Shown one piece after another: positions 8,931 through 17,921 of a stretch of DNA of 64,000 nucleotides (its first letter is position 1; each line of letters begins with the position of its first letter). Position numbers and translations under genes: made by a program. Origin of the DNA: Rhodospira trueperi. Lineage in GTDB: Bacteria; Pseudomonadota; Alphaproteobacteria; Rhodospirillales; Rhodospirillaceae. The stretch lies in NCBI RefSeq assembly GCF_900101965.1, contig NZ_FNAP01000003.1, positions 62,001 to 126,000 on the forward strand, given 5' to 3'. The notes under the pieces are model-generated. The model made no database searches, had not been told where the DNA came from, and saw only the letters and a list, made by a program, of their open reading frames with translations.

Positions 8931-10384
8931 GTCAGTTGCCCCTCCGCGAAGGCGGCGAGTGTATCAGCAACGCGCGCCCTCGTCACGATTTCCTCCCCGG
9001 TCCGACGGGCCTCACGCTCGGCAATGTCCCGCAGCCGCTTGGCCGCTGAGATTCGCACCAGCATGGGCCGGGCCTCGACGCTTGAATCCAGCAGCGCCTT
9101 GGCCTCGTCGTCCCAGGGCAGTTCCCGGTGCAGCCGCGATGGAGTCGCGTCCACGGCATCCAGGTCCGTGCCCAGGGGGAGGATATTGAAGACCGCGTCG
9201 AACAGACTGTTGCAGACTTCCTGCACGATGTACGTGGCGCCGGCGTACCCCATGAAGGGCGTGCCGGTATGCCGCCGCACGATCGCGCCCGGAAACGACG
9301 CGGGAATATACTGCGCCCGGCCACCGATTTCGGCCAGGTACGTACGCTCGTTGTGACTGCCGAACAGGATCAGCGGCGTTTTCTCCTGCACCGCCTTGCG
9401 GATGGCCGCGTTGTCCGGCTTCTCGCCCGCCCGCCGCGCAAACGAAAACGCGCAGGGCAGGCCCATCTCGTCTTCCAGGAACCCCCGCACGCCGCTGGCA
9501 TAGGTCTCGGTGGCCGAGATGCCGAAGCTCGCCGTGCCGAAGAAGTCCTGGGTCACCGACCGCCACAAATCCCAGATCGGGCGAATCGTCGTTTGTTTCT
9601 CGCGCTCAATGAACGGTTCCGGATCCAGGCCCAGCACCTCGCCCAGCGCCCGCAGGAACCGCGTGGTCGAGTGTAGCCCGAACGGCGCGCGAAGCCACGG
9701 TTTTTCCAGCGCCTCGCAGAGCGATTCGCCAACCTCGCGGTACAGGCAGATATTCGCATCCGCATCCGTGAGTCGGCCGACCTGCTCCAGCGGCACGCCA
9801 ACCGGGAACGTCAGGTTGACCTCGGCGCCGATCCCGCGCACCAGCCGCTCAACCTCCGCCACGTCCGACCAGGAATTGAACATGCCGTAGATGGCGCCGA
9901 TGATGTTGACGCGCGGCGTGTCGCCCGGCTGGCGCTGAGTCGGCTCCGGCCAACGGCCCTTGACCAGACCGTATTCCTTCCACAGCCACACCAGCGCGCG
10001 GTCGGCGCACTGCCACTGATCCTCGTCGATCGTGCGCGGAAGGAAGCGACGGATGTTGGTCCCCTCGGGCGTCACGCCGCCACCGATCATCTCGGCGATG
10101 GAGCCGGTGACCACCACGGCGGGTTTGTCCGGATCAAGCGCATTGCGCGCGCGAACCATAGCCGCCTCGGTCCCGAACTGGCCCAACTCCTCCTCGCCCA
10201 GCCCGGTGACCACCACCGGAAGCTCGAACGGGGGCAGACCGTCGGTGTAGTGCAGCACGGCGGTCACGGGCAGGTTCTCGCAGCCGACGGGGCCGTCGAT
10301 GATGACCTGAAGCCCGCGAATCGCGGTCAAAACGTGGATCGCACCCCAGTAGCCGCCCGCGCGGTCGTGGTCGAGAACCAGCAT
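8927..10384 (-). CDS. bchZ: Chlorophyllide a reductase subunit Z
   Basis: A 485-residue subunit of the nitrogenase-like chlorophyllide a reductase (BchXYZ), which reduces the C7-C8 double bond of ring B. The start [20 protein letters not shown] leads into [20 protein letters not shown], where Cys35 is the expected cluster ligand supplied by this subunit. A C-terminal helical domain ([20 protein letters not shown]) resembles that of BchB. It is coupled to bchY by a one-base stop/start overlap (TGATG), so the ATG at 10382-10384 is favoured over longer readings. Confidence 0.96.
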   Translation of the reverse strand: MLVLDHDRAGGYWGAIHVLTAIRGLQVIIDGPVGCENLPVTAVLHYTDGLPPFELPVVVTGLGEEELGQFGTEAAMVRARNALDPDKPAVVVTGSIAEMIGGGVTPEGTNIRRFLPRTIDEDQWQCADRALVWLWKEYGLVKGRWPEPTQRQPGDTPRVNIIGAIYGMFNSWSDVAEVERLVRGIGAEVNLTFPVGVPLEQVGRLTDADANICLYREVGESLCEALEKPWLRAPFGLHSTTRFLRALGEVLGLDPEPFIEREKQTTIRPIWDLWRSVTQDFFGTASFGISATETYASGVRGFLEDEMGLPCAFSFARRAGEKPDNAAIRKAVQEKTPLILFGSHNERTYLAEIGGRAQYIPASFPGAIVRRHTGTPFMGYAGATYIVQEVCNSLFDAVFNILPLGTDLDAVDATPSRLHRELPWDDEAKALLDSSVEARPMLVRISAAKRLRDIAEREARRTGEEIVTRARVADTLAAFAEGQLT

Positions 10385-11868
10385 CAGCCGTCCCTCCCCA
10401 CGTCGATGCTGCGGCCGCCGCCCACGGTCGAGAAGAACGAATGCATGGTGCGGAACCGCTCGCGGTTGGCGGCGGCGGCGTTGATGACCTGGGCCAGCGA
10501 GCCAGCGCCGGCCGGTCCCATCATGGGCCGCGCGGAAATCAGGTTGGTGAAGTACAGCGCCGGAATGGCCTTCTGCTTGGCGTACTGGACCACCGGACCG
10601 ATGGCCACGTCGGGCGAGAAGGCGTCCACCGCCTGCTTGTCTTTTTCCAGCGAAGCGCGGAACTCGACGTGTGCACCACGCGCCCGGAGCCAAGCCTCGT
10701 CGTCGGCCGACCAGGGCGTGCGCGGAGTCGCCGTGCCGACGTAAGGCACATCGGCGCCGGCCTCCATCAGCACGCGCGCGACCAGCAGTTCCGAGCCCTC
10801 GTACCCGGAGACGATCACCCGGTGCGGAATCGAGGTCTTTTCCAGCGCACCCTTGACCGCCGGCAGCACCCGGGCCTTCGCGGTGTCAACTTTGTCGGCC
10901 GGCACGTTGCACGCCTTGCCGATGGCCTCCAGCCAGGAGGCGGTGCCCTCGACACCCACAGGCGCCGACCCGACCACCGGGCGTCCGGCGGTCTGGAACT
11001 CGGTCACACAACGGGTATAGAACGGATGGATCGCGGCGGCGGCGGCGCAGTCCAGCGCGGCATACAGTTCGCGCCACTCGCGGGTCGGCACGACCGGCCC
11101 GATGGCCAGATCCATCGGCTCGATCATCTGGGCGATGCCCACGGGATCGGCCGGGAACATTTCACCGAGCAGAGTCACCGTCGGCTTCTCGATCAGCCCA
11201 CCGCGCGGCGCCATCACCGGGCCCTGCTCGGCCTCGGCGCGGGCATAGGCCAGCATCGCGCCGGACAGAACGTCCTTGGCCTCGGCATGGGTCGTGACCC
11301 CGAACCCGGGCACATCAATGCCGATGATGCGCACGCCGTTGATCTCGCGCGGCAACAGCCGCAGCGGCACGCCGGAGGCCGACGGGACGCACAAATTGGT
11401 GACCACGATGGCGTCGTACTTCTCGGGGTCGGCCAGATCGTGCACCGACTCCTTGATGTCCTCGAACAGCTTGCCGGTGACCAGCGTCTCGGAGTCGAAC
11501 GGAACATACCCGATGGACCGTCGCGCGCCGTAGAAGTGCGCCGTGAAGCTGAGACCATATACGCAGCAGGCCGAGCCGCTCAGGATCGTCGCCGTGCGCC
11601 GCATGCGCAGCCCGACGCGCAGCGACCCGAAGGCCGGGCACATGGTCTGCGGGCGCCCGTGCGGACCCGGTCGGTGAGACCGGGCAACGCGGGCGAGGGC
11701 CTCGCTGTTGCTGAGCGTCGGCTCGGCACCGCCATGACACCCCGCCACGCCGACACCCCGGGCGCCTTCGGCCCCGGCGTCAGCCGACGACACACCGGCC
11801 GCGTCATAGGCCGTCTCTGCGGCCTCCGCGGCGCGATCATCGTCGCGTGTGGCGGTGAAATCGGTCAT
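10384..11868 (-). CDS. bchY: Chlorophyllide a reductase subunit Y
   Basis: A 494-residue catalytic subunit of chlorophyllide a reductase. Cysteine ligands for the catalytic Fe-S cluster are seen in [24 protein letters not shown] and [13 protein letters not shown]. The first ~75 residues are Ala/Asp-rich and poorly conserved. The ATG at 11866-11868 is preferred over an upstream in-frame TTG (11904) that would begin immediately after the bchX stop. It lies 36 bp after bchX and overlaps bchZ by one base. It acts with BchX as electron donor and BchZ as partner. Confidence 0.95.
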   Translation of the reverse strand: MTDFTATRDDDRAAEAAETAYDAAGVSSADAGAEGARGVGVAGCHGGAEPTLSNSEALARVARSHRPGPHGRPQTMCPAFGSLRVGLRMRRTATILSGSACCVYGLSFTAHFYGARRSIGYVPFDSETLVTGKLFEDIKESVHDLADPEKYDAIVVTNLCVPSASGVPLRLLPREINGVRIIGIDVPGFGVTTHAEAKDVLSGAMLAYARAEAEQGPVMAPRGGLIEKPTVTLLGEMFPADPVGIAQMIEPMDLAIGPVVPTREWRELYAALDCAAAAAIHPFYTRCVTEFQTAGRPVVGSAPVGVEGTASWLEAIGKACNVPADKVDTAKARVLPAVKGALEKTSIPHRVIVSGYEGSELLVARVLMEAGADVPYVGTATPRTPWSADDEAWLRARGAHVEFRASLEKDKQAVDAFSPDVAIGPVVQYAKQKAIPALYFTNLISARPMMGPAGAGSLAQVINAAAANRERFRTMHSFFSTVGGGRSIDVGRDG

Positions 11869-11904
11869 CGATGCGGGCCCTTGCCTTTCGCTCTCCACGG
11901 TCAA

Positions 11905-12912
11905 TCACACAGTATCGTACACAACCTCGAGCGACTTGCGCTCGATCACCTTGCCGCCGCGCATGTCGGCGGCCGTCGCCGGCTCCAGCACCACGTCGCG
12001 GCCCACGTCCTCGCTCTTGAACAGGTTCAGCAGCGCATCCTGCGACAGGGGCGCGGGCTGGACCGGCGGGGCCTCGGCGACGTTGTCGGCCAGCGAGGAG
12101 AACAGATCCCCCCACGGGCTGTCGGGATGACCGACGATCTGATAGTTCGCGCTCTTGCGGCGGATGTCCTCATCGGCCGGAATGGCCGACAGAACGGGAA
12201 TGCCCGCCACCTCGGCGAACGCCGCCGCCTCCCCGGTTCCGTCGTCCTTGTTGATCACCATGCCCGCCACACCGACCGTACCCCCCAGCTTGCGGAAGTA
12301 CTGCACGGCCGAGCAGACGTTGTTGGCGACATACAGGGACTGCAGATCGTTGGAGCCAACGACGATGACCTTTTGACACATATCGCGGGCGATCGGCAAG
12401 CCGAACCCGCCACAGACGACATCCCCCAGAAAATCTAGGAGAACAAAATCGAAATCCCACTCATGGAATCCGAGCGATTCCAGGATTTCAAAACCATGGA
12501 TAATGCCGCGTCCGCCGCAGCCGCGCCCCACCTCCGGGCCGCCCAACTCCATGGCGTAGACTCCGTCGCGTTTGAAGCAAACGTCGCCGATGGTCACGTC
12601 TTCCCCGGCCTGCTTCTTGCGCGACGAGGTTTCGATGATGGTCGGGCAGTTGCGACCGCCGAACAGCAGCGAGGTGGTGTCGCTCTTGGGATCGCAGCCG
12701 ATCAGCAGCACCCGCCGACCCTGGCTGGCCATCATGTAGGACAGGTTGGCGAGCGTGAAGCTCTTGCCGATGCCGCCCTTGCCGTAGACGGCGATCACCT
12801 GCGGCCGCTTGGCGGCGGCGTCATCCAGGGCGGACTCGACTCGCGGTCCAAGACCGCGCGCCGTCTCCGGCTTCGCCTGTGCGGTGGTGCTGGCGCCGGG
12901 TCCGGGTGTCAT
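11905..12912 (-). CDS. bchX: Chlorophyllide a reductase iron protein
   Basis: A 335-residue NifH-like ATPase that passes electrons to BchYZ. The P-loop [20 protein letters not shown] is clear. The two cysteines that bridge the 4Fe-4S cluster in the dimer lie in EVGRGCGGRGI and [10 protein letters not shown]. The start MTPGPGASTT (ATG at 12910-12912) overlaps the bchC stop in ATGA. A GTG 12 codons upstream is possible but would overlap bchC by 40 bases. The first ~45 residues are an unconserved leader usual for BchX. Confidence 0.96.
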   Translation of the reverse strand: MTPGPGASTTAQAKPETARGLGPRVESALDDAAAKRPQVIAVYGKGGIGKSFTLANLSYMMASQGRRVLLIGCDPKSDTTSLLFGGRNCPTIIETSSRKKQAGEDVTIGDVCFKRDGVYAMELGGPEVGRGCGGRGIIHGFEILESLGFHEWDFDFVLLDFLGDVVCGGFGLPIARDMCQKVIVVGSNDLQSLYVANNVCSAVQYFRKLGGTVGVAGMVINKDDGTGEAAAFAEVAGIPVLSAIPADEDIRRKSANYQIVGHPDSPWGDLFSSLADNVAEAPPVQPAPLSQDALLNLFKSEDVGRDVVLEPATAADMRGGKVIERKSLEVVYDTV

Positions 12913-13850
12913 GCGCGGGCTCTCCAATCCAGAATCATTTTCAAGCACGTCGGGTCACCGAACGCGGTGCGGTAGGCCTCTTCGGCTCGGTCCACACCCG
13001 CCCGGTGGGTGATGAGGCCGTCCAACGACAGGCGGCCCTCCTCGATCAGGGCGATCACCGCGCCCAGGTCCTCGGGGCGCCATTCGGCGGCAACCCGCAG
13101 ACGAGCCTCGCGCAGGAATGCGGAGACGAAATCGAAACTCAGCGACCCCTCATAGAACCCGGCCAGCACGATCTCGCCGCCCTTGGCCAGCCGCGCCATC
13201 AGGCTGTCGAGGATCGCGGCGTCGCCACTGACGTCGCAGATGCAACGATAGTCACGCCGCTCATCGGAGGCCGGATCGACCACCGCATACCCCATGGCGC
13301 CATCGGCACGGGCGGGATTGGTTTCCCAGACCACCGGAGCCGCGCCGCCCATGGCGACAATCAGCCGGGCCACCAGACGGCCCAGAACACCATGCCCGAC
13401 CACCAGGTCCGGCAGCATCGAGTCGTTGCCGGCCAGGGCGTGCCGCGCGGTCGCGGCCAGGGCCAGCAGAACGGCCCGCTCGTCCAGATCGGCCGGCACC
13501 GGCAGCACGCGCGCGCCCGGCACCACAATGCGGGACGCCGCGCCACCGAACAGGCCCCGCACCTCGCCATAACACTTGGCGCCCGGCACGAAGACCCTCT
13601 CCCCCACCGTCCGACCGGACTCCGGCCCGGCCGAGACAATGCACCCGACCGATTCATATCCCGGCACCAACGGATACCCCATCCCGGGGAACGGCGGCAT
13701 GCGCCCGGTCCACAGCAGGCGCTCCGTCCCGGTGCTGATGCCGCTCCACTCAATCTCGACAACCACGTCCGCGTCGGCGGGCGGGTCGAGGTCGAGCCGT
13801 GTCAGCGACAGGCGCTCCGGTTGTTCAATGACGATCGCGTCGGTGTGCAT
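12909..13850 (-). CDS. bchC: Bacteriochlorophyllide a dehydrogenase
   Basis: A 313-residue zinc-independent medium-chain dehydrogenase-like enzyme. It oxidises the C3 hydroxyethyl group of 3-hydroxyethyl bacteriochlorophyllide to the acetyl group of bacteriochlorophyllide a. Conserved parts are WSGISTGTERLLWTG, FPGMGYPLVPGYESVG and VVGHGVLGRLVARLI. The start is MHTDAIVIEQPERLSLTRL (ATG at 13848-13850). It is the first bch gene after crtF and has its own PpsR-type promoter just upstream, as in Rhodobacter. It overlaps bchX in ATGA. Confidence 0.96.
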   Translation of the reverse strand: MHTDAIVIEQPERLSLTRLDLDPPADADVVVEIEWSGISTGTERLLWTGRMPPFPGMGYPLVPGYESVGCIVSAGPESGRTVGERVFVPGAKCYGEVRGLFGGAASRIVVPGARVLPVPADLDERAVLLALAATARHALAGNDSMLPDLVVGHGVLGRLVARLIVAMGGAAPVVWETNPARADGAMGYAVVDPASDERRDYRCICDVSGDAAILDSLMARLAKGGEIVLAGFYEGSLSFDFVSAFLREARLRVAAEWRPEDLGAVIALIEEGRLSLDGLITHRAGVDRAEEAYRTAFGDPTCLKMILDWRARA

Positions 13851-13908
13851 GGACCCTCGCGGCGACTGCCCCAAGATGTGCCGTTCAAAGCCTTGAGTGA
13901 GTGTTGTC

Positions 13909-13948
13909 AGTCTAGCTTGACTGGGGGGGATGTCAATCCCGACTTACA
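13909..13948 (-). promoter_or_regulatory. bchC promoter with PpsR/CrtJ operator
   Basis: On the minus strand a -35 TTGACA (13936-13931) and a -10 TAGACT (13914-13909) stand 16 bp apart. The plus-strand site TGTCAATCCCGACTTACA (13931-13948) is a perfect TGT-N12-ACA operator of the PpsR/CrtJ type and covers the -35. This matches the known Rhodobacter arrangement, where PpsR blocks RNA polymerase at bchC. It should drive bchCXYZ-puf as an internal superoperon promoter. Confidence 0.75.
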
Positions 13949-13979
13949 ATCCCCCCTCCCAAAAGTCATAGCGGATCCG

Positions 13980-15221
13980 TTACGATCTCGCCGTCTGGCC
14001 AGGGGCATCCGGCGCCCGGGCCACCAACAGCCGCGTCAACAGCGGCTGTCGGGTGCGCGGCAGGACCACATCGCGGAACCCGACCCGCTCGACCATCCAC
14101 CGCAGCGCCTCCGGCGTGCGCGGACGACCGCTGCCCATGGCCAGCAGATAGAAGCCGAAGTAGGCCCCGCCCAGCGGCTCGGCGCCCCGAGTCCCCGCCA
14201 TCTGCTCGGCGATCACCAGGCGCCCCCCGGGCACCAGGGCCTGTCGAGCAGCGCGTAGCACCTCCAGGGCCACGTCGTCGTCGTGGTCGTGGATCACCCG
14301 CACCAGCGAGACGACATCGACCCCCTTGGGCAGATCGCCGGAGCGGAAGTCGCCGCCGACGGCCTGCACGCGGTCGCCCAGCCCGGCGGCCTTCAGGCGC
14401 TCGCGCGCCCGCTCGGCCACCGCCGGCAGATCGAAGACCGTAACCTTCGCATGCGGCCCCTTGCGCGCCACGGCGGCGCCGAAGACGCCCTCTCCGCCCC
14501 CCAAGTCCATCCAGTGCTTGACCCCGGTCGGCGGGAACGCGGCCAGGATGTCGTCGGCGATCATCTCCTGCGAGGTCGACATCAGTTCGGAGTACTCGGC
14601 CACCGCGTCGCCGGACTCGGCCGCCGCATCCTCGGAACGGGCGTAGGACCAGTACCGCGACAGGTTGGTCTCGCCGGCATGACCGCGCAGCAGCGCCACC
14701 GGATCCTCCAGATCCTTGTAGAACATGGCGTGATGCTCGATCAGGGCGGCCAGCCCAGGCGTGCCCAGCAACGCGGCGCCCAGCTCGCCCAGGCCGAAGC
14801 GATCATTCGACCGCCGCGCCGTCAACTCCAACACCGTGGTGGCGTCGAGCAGGCGGCGGGTGGCGTCCTCGGTCATGGCCAGCCGGTTGGCCAGCGCCGG
14901 CACCGAGATCGGCCCGTCGGCCAGGATCTCGCACAGCTTCAGCCGCACCGTCGCCAGCAGCACCTGAGAGTAGACGAACCCCGAGACGATATCGAACAGA
15001 TCGCGCGCCCGCGCCTTCGCCCGTTGGCGAACCAGCGGCGTCTCGGCCGCCCAGCGCTGGAACTTTGGATCGGACACCTTGCGGTCGCGGAACGCCAGAA
15101 AGCGGTCGGTCAGCCCATGGGGGGCACGGTCATCCTGTGTCATCGGGCGAGTCACGTCGGTCTTTGATGATGTGGAGGAAGGGGAAGACGGAGAGGAAGA
15201 AGCGGACGCGGCGGCGGTCAT
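13980..15221 (-). CDS. crtF: Carotenoid 1-hydroxy O-methyltransferase
   Basis: A 413-residue SAM-dependent methyltransferase that adds the 1-methoxy group in the spirilloxanthin/spheroidene pathway. The SAM site is visible as HWMDLGGGEGVFGAAVA and VTVFDLPAVAERARERLKAA, and the C-terminal half carries IAEQMAGTRGAEPLGGAY. An N-terminal dimerisation/winged-helix region precedes it. The ATG at 15219-15221 lies two bases after the crtE stop and gives a Ser-rich leader of about 20 residues; MTQDDRAPHG at 15143 is an alternative start. It is transcribed with crtE ahead of bchC. Confidence 0.93.
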   Translation of the reverse strand: MTAAASASSSPSSPSSTSSKTDVTRPMTQDDRAPHGLTDRFLAFRDRKVSDPKFQRWAAETPLVRQRAKARARDLFDIVSGFVYSQVLLATVRLKLCEILADGPISVPALANRLAMTEDATRRLLDATTVLELTARRSNDRFGLGELGAALLGTPGLAALIEHHAMFYKDLEDPVALLRGHAGETNLSRYWSYARSEDAAAESGDAVAEYSELMSTSQEMIADDILAAFPPTGVKHWMDLGGGEGVFGAAVARKGPHAKVTVFDLPAVAERARERLKAAGLGDRVQAVGGDFRSGDLPKGVDVVSLVRVIHDHDDDVALEVLRAARQALVPGGRLVIAEQMAGTRGAEPLGGAYFGFYLLAMGSGRPRTPEALRWMVERVGFRDVVLPRTRQPLLTRLLVARAPDAPGQTARS

Positions 15222-15223
15222 GG

Positions 15224-16093
15224 TCAGGCGGCCTCCCGCGCCAGCGAGGCCGGGATGAACCGGCCGGTCTCTTCCAGAATCAGCGTCCGCAAGGGCTCGC
15301 GCCCCGGGCACTCGGGAATGGAGTCGACGGCCTCGGTCACCAACGCCTTCAGGCGCGCGATGGCGCCGGGCACGCCCAGTTCCTTGACCGCGTTGGGACG
15401 CCCCAAAGCCTCGTCCTGCCCCACCGGCTTGCCGAGCTTCTCGGGGTCGGCCGCCACATCGCGCAGGTCGTCGGCGACCTGATAGGCCTCGCCCAGACGG
15501 GCGCCCAACGTCCGCCACGTCGGCGAGCCGACCCCGGCGGCGGTGGCGCCGGCCTCGGTGGCGGCGGCGAACAGCACGCCGGTCTTGGCGCGCTGGTACT
15601 CGGTCAGATCAACGTCGGGCTCGCTTTCCCAGGCCTGCCCAGCGCACAGGCCGGTCGGCGCCCCGATGGCCGCGGCCACGATGTCCACCAGACGGGCCAT
15701 GCGATCCGGCGCCCCGGCGGCACCCCGGGACAGGGTCTGGAAGGCCAGCACGATCAGCGCATCGCCGGTCAGCACCGCCAACGGCTCGTTGAAGGCGCGA
15801 TGCACGGTGGGTTTGCCCCGGCGGGTATCGGCGTCATCGAAGCAGGGAAGATCATCATGAACCAGAGAGGCGCAGTGCAGAACCTCGATGGCCGCCAGCG
15901 CGGCGTCGGTCACTTCGGGCCGATCGTCGCCGCAGGCCATGGCCACCGCCAGACACAGGCGCGGACGGATGCGCTGGCCGCCGCCGAACGCGGCATGACG
16001 CATGGCCGCCGCCAGACGCGGCGGACCCGCCGGCGTCTCAATGGCGGCGAATGCGCGCTCCAGCGCGGCCTCGATCCGTTGACCAGACTCCAT
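15224..16093 (-). CDS. crtE: Geranylgeranyl diphosphate synthase
   Basis: A 289-residue trans-prenyltransferase making GGPP, the precursor of both carotenoids and the bacteriochlorophyll tail. The first aspartate-rich motif is HDDLPCFDDADTRRGKPT (about 79-96) and the second is QVADDLRDVAAD. GGGQRIRPRLCLA near residue 37 is the conserved lysine/arginine region. The ATG at 16091-16093 has a GGGGAG ribosome-binding site 7 nt upstream; the 34-residue Arg-rich upstream extension is not credible. It is first in the crtEF-bchCXYZ-puf superoperon and is divergent from crtD. Confidence 0.95.
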   Translation of the reverse strand: MESGQRIEAALERAFAAIETPAGPPRLAAAMRHAAFGGGQRIRPRLCLAVAMACGDDRPEVTDAALAAIEVLHCASLVHDDLPCFDDADTRRGKPTVHRAFNEPLAVLTGDALIVLAFQTLSRGAAGAPDRMARLVDIVAAAIGAPTGLCAGQAWESEPDVDLTEYQRAKTGVLFAAATEAGATAAGVGSPTWRTLGARLGEAYQVADDLRDVAADPEKLGKPVGQDEALGRPNAVKELGVPGAIARLKALVTEAVDSIPECPGREPLRTLILEETGRFIPASLAREAA

Positions 16094-16222
16094 GATCCAT
16101 CTCCCCACGGTTTCCGTAAGGGTGACCAAAGGACCCGCGCGGCGGGTGCGGCGCCGGGTGCGGCGCACGCTCCCCGAGACGTCCGTCGGCACCAAGTGTC
16201 AACTCTGATGGTCACACCGAAG

Positions 16223-16240
16223 TGTCATCCAGAGTGGACA
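16223..16240. promoter_or_regulatory. PpsR/CrtJ operator between crtE and crtD
   Basis: TGTCATCCAGAGTGGACA is a perfect TGT-N12-ACA site in the 227-bp divergent crtE/crtD gap. A second dyad 26 bp to the left (TGTCAACTCTGATGGTCACA at 16197-16216) has a 14-base spacer and is a weaker candidate. Clear -10 boxes are not evident for either direction. Confidence 0.65.
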
Positions 16241-16320
16241 TCCGGGTCTGTCGAGTCAACGGCCATGTGCCGCCTAGGGGCAAACCCCAAGCCCGGCACA
16301 CCAACGGAAGGAGTCTGAGG

Positions 16321-17886
16321 ATGCCTCGTAACGGACCCACGGACCAGAAGGTTGTGGTGATCGGCGCCGGCATGGGGGGGCTGGCGTCCGCCCTGGAGCT
16401 GTCCGCCCGCGGATTCGAGGTCGAGGTGGTCGAGCGCCTGCCCGGTCCCGGCGGCAAGATGCGGCAGGTCGCCGCCGGCGACGCCCAGGTGGACGGCGGT
16501 CCCACCATCCTGACCATGCGCTGGGTGTTCGAGGACCTGCTGCGCGCCGTGGGCTCGCGCCTGGAGGACCATGTCTCCATGACCCCGCTGGAGGTTCTGG
16601 GCCGCAACGCCTGGGACTATGGCGACCGCGGTCAGAGCCTGGACATGTTCGCCGACCCCAAGCGCACCGAGGAGGCCATCGGCGACTTCGCCGGCGCCGC
16701 CGAGGCCAAGGGGTACCGCAACCTGCTGGCGGACTCCGAACGCACCTTCCGCGCCCTCGACCACACCTTCATGCAGGCCTCGCGCCCCAGCATGCCCGGC
16801 CTGATCCGGCGCGCCGGCCCTTCCATTCTGCGCACGAAGCCGTTCGACACGATGTGGTCGGTGCTGGGTAAGTATTTCCGGGATCCGCGCCTGCACCAGT
16901 TGTTCGGGCGCTATTCGGTCTATTGCGGCTCCTCGCCGTACCATGCCACGGCGGTCCTGATGCTGATGCTGCATGTGGAGCAGTCCGGCGTCTGGAGCGT
17001 GGACGGCGGCATGCACGCCCTGGCGCGCGGGTTGGCGGCTCTGGCCGAGTCCCGGGGGGTCACCTTCCATTACGGGCGCGGGGTCAAGACCATCGAGGTG
17101 TCCGGCGGCCGCGCCACCGGCGTCCGCCTGGACGACGACAGCCGCATCGAGGCCGACGCCGTGGTCTTCAACGGCGAGGTCAATGCGCTGGCCTCCGGCC
17201 TGCTCGGTCCGGAGGTGACCGGCGCCGTGCCGCCGGTGCCGCAGCGCGCCCGGTCGCTGTCGCTGCTGGCGGTCACCATGAATGCACGCGCCGAGGGCTT
17301 CCCGCTGTCACGGCACAACGTCTTCTACGGCGCCGACTACAAGGGCGAGTTCCGCGATATCTTCGAACGGAATCGCTTGCCCGCCGAGCCCACGACTTAT
17401 ATCTGTGCCCAGGACCGCATGGACGGCACCGACCAGGATGCCGCCCCGTCCGGGGCTGAACGCCTGTTGCTGCTGATCAATGCGCCGCCCACCGGCGACA
17501 CCGCGTCGCCGTCCCTCGACCGCGCGGAGATCGACGCATGCCTGCACCGAAGCCATGCCCTGCTGGAACGCTGTGGCCTGACGGTCCATCCGGATCCGGA
17601 CAGCGTGACGATCACCAGTCCCCGGGAGTTCGAGCACCTGTTCCCGGCGTCGGGTGGCAGCCTGTACGGGCGGGCCTCTCACGGCTGGCAAGCGTCGTTC
17701 ACCCGTCCGGGAGCGCGGACCAAGGTGCCGGGCCTGTACGTGGCGGGGGGCAGCGTACACCCGGGGCCGGGGATACCGATGGCAACGCTGTCGGGCCGGC
17801 AGGCCGCTTCGAGCATCCTGACGGACCTTCGCTCGACCAGCCGATCCCCCCGGGTGGTTATGGCTGGTGGTATGTCGACGGCCTGA
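16321..17886 (+). CDS. crtD: 1-hydroxycarotenoid 3,4-desaturase
   Basis: A 521-residue FAD-dependent desaturase that introduces the C3-C4 double bond into 1-hydroxy carotenoids. It has the Rossmann motif VVVIGAGMGGLASALELSAR at the N-terminus, PTILTMRWVFEDLL, and the C-terminal phytoene-desaturase signature LYVAGGSVHPGPGIPMATLS. The ATG at 16321 has GGAAGGAG about 10 nt upstream. CrtI has similar motifs, but the adjacent crtC and the absence of crtB favour CrtD. The last ~20 residues are basic and unconserved, and this stretch overlaps sequence that codes for the conserved CrtC N-terminus in another frame. Confidence 0.9.
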   Translation: MPRNGPTDQKVVVIGAGMGGLASALELSARGFEVEVVERLPGPGGKMRQVAAGDAQVDGGPTILTMRWVFEDLLRAVGSRLEDHVSMTPLEVLGRNAWDYGDRGQSLDMFADPKRTEEAIGDFAGAAEAKGYRNLLADSERTFRALDHTFMQASRPSMPGLIRRAGPSILRTKPFDTMWSVLGKYFRDPRLHQLFGRYSVYCGSSPYHATAVLMLMLHVEQSGVWSVDGGMHALARGLAALAESRGVTFHYGRGVKTIEVSGGRATGVRLDDDSRIEADAVVFNGEVNALASGLLGPEVTGAVPPVPQRARSLSLLAVTMNARAEGFPLSRHNVFYGADYKGEFRDIFERNRLPAEPTTYICAQDRMDGTDQDAAPSGAERLLLLINAPPTGDTASPSLDRAEIDACLHRSHALLERCGLTVHPDPDSVTITSPREFEHLFPASGGSLYGRASHGWQASFTRPGARTKVPGLYVAGGSVHPGPGIPMATLSGRQAASSILTDLRSTSRSPRVVMAGGMSTA

Positions 17887-17921
17887 GTTCCGACGGACGC
17901 CACGCCCTGACCCTGATCGCC

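Noticed and set aside
10441-12438. 665-codon plus-strand frame opposite bchX/bchY
   Set aside because: Antisense shadow of conserved nitrogenase-like genes.
17538-17921. 128-residue N-terminal extension of crtC from the ATG at 17538
   Set aside because: Most of it lies over the conserved FAD-binding C-terminus of CrtD in another frame and resembles no CrtC. Only the last ~25 residues before 17922 look genuinely CrtC-like.
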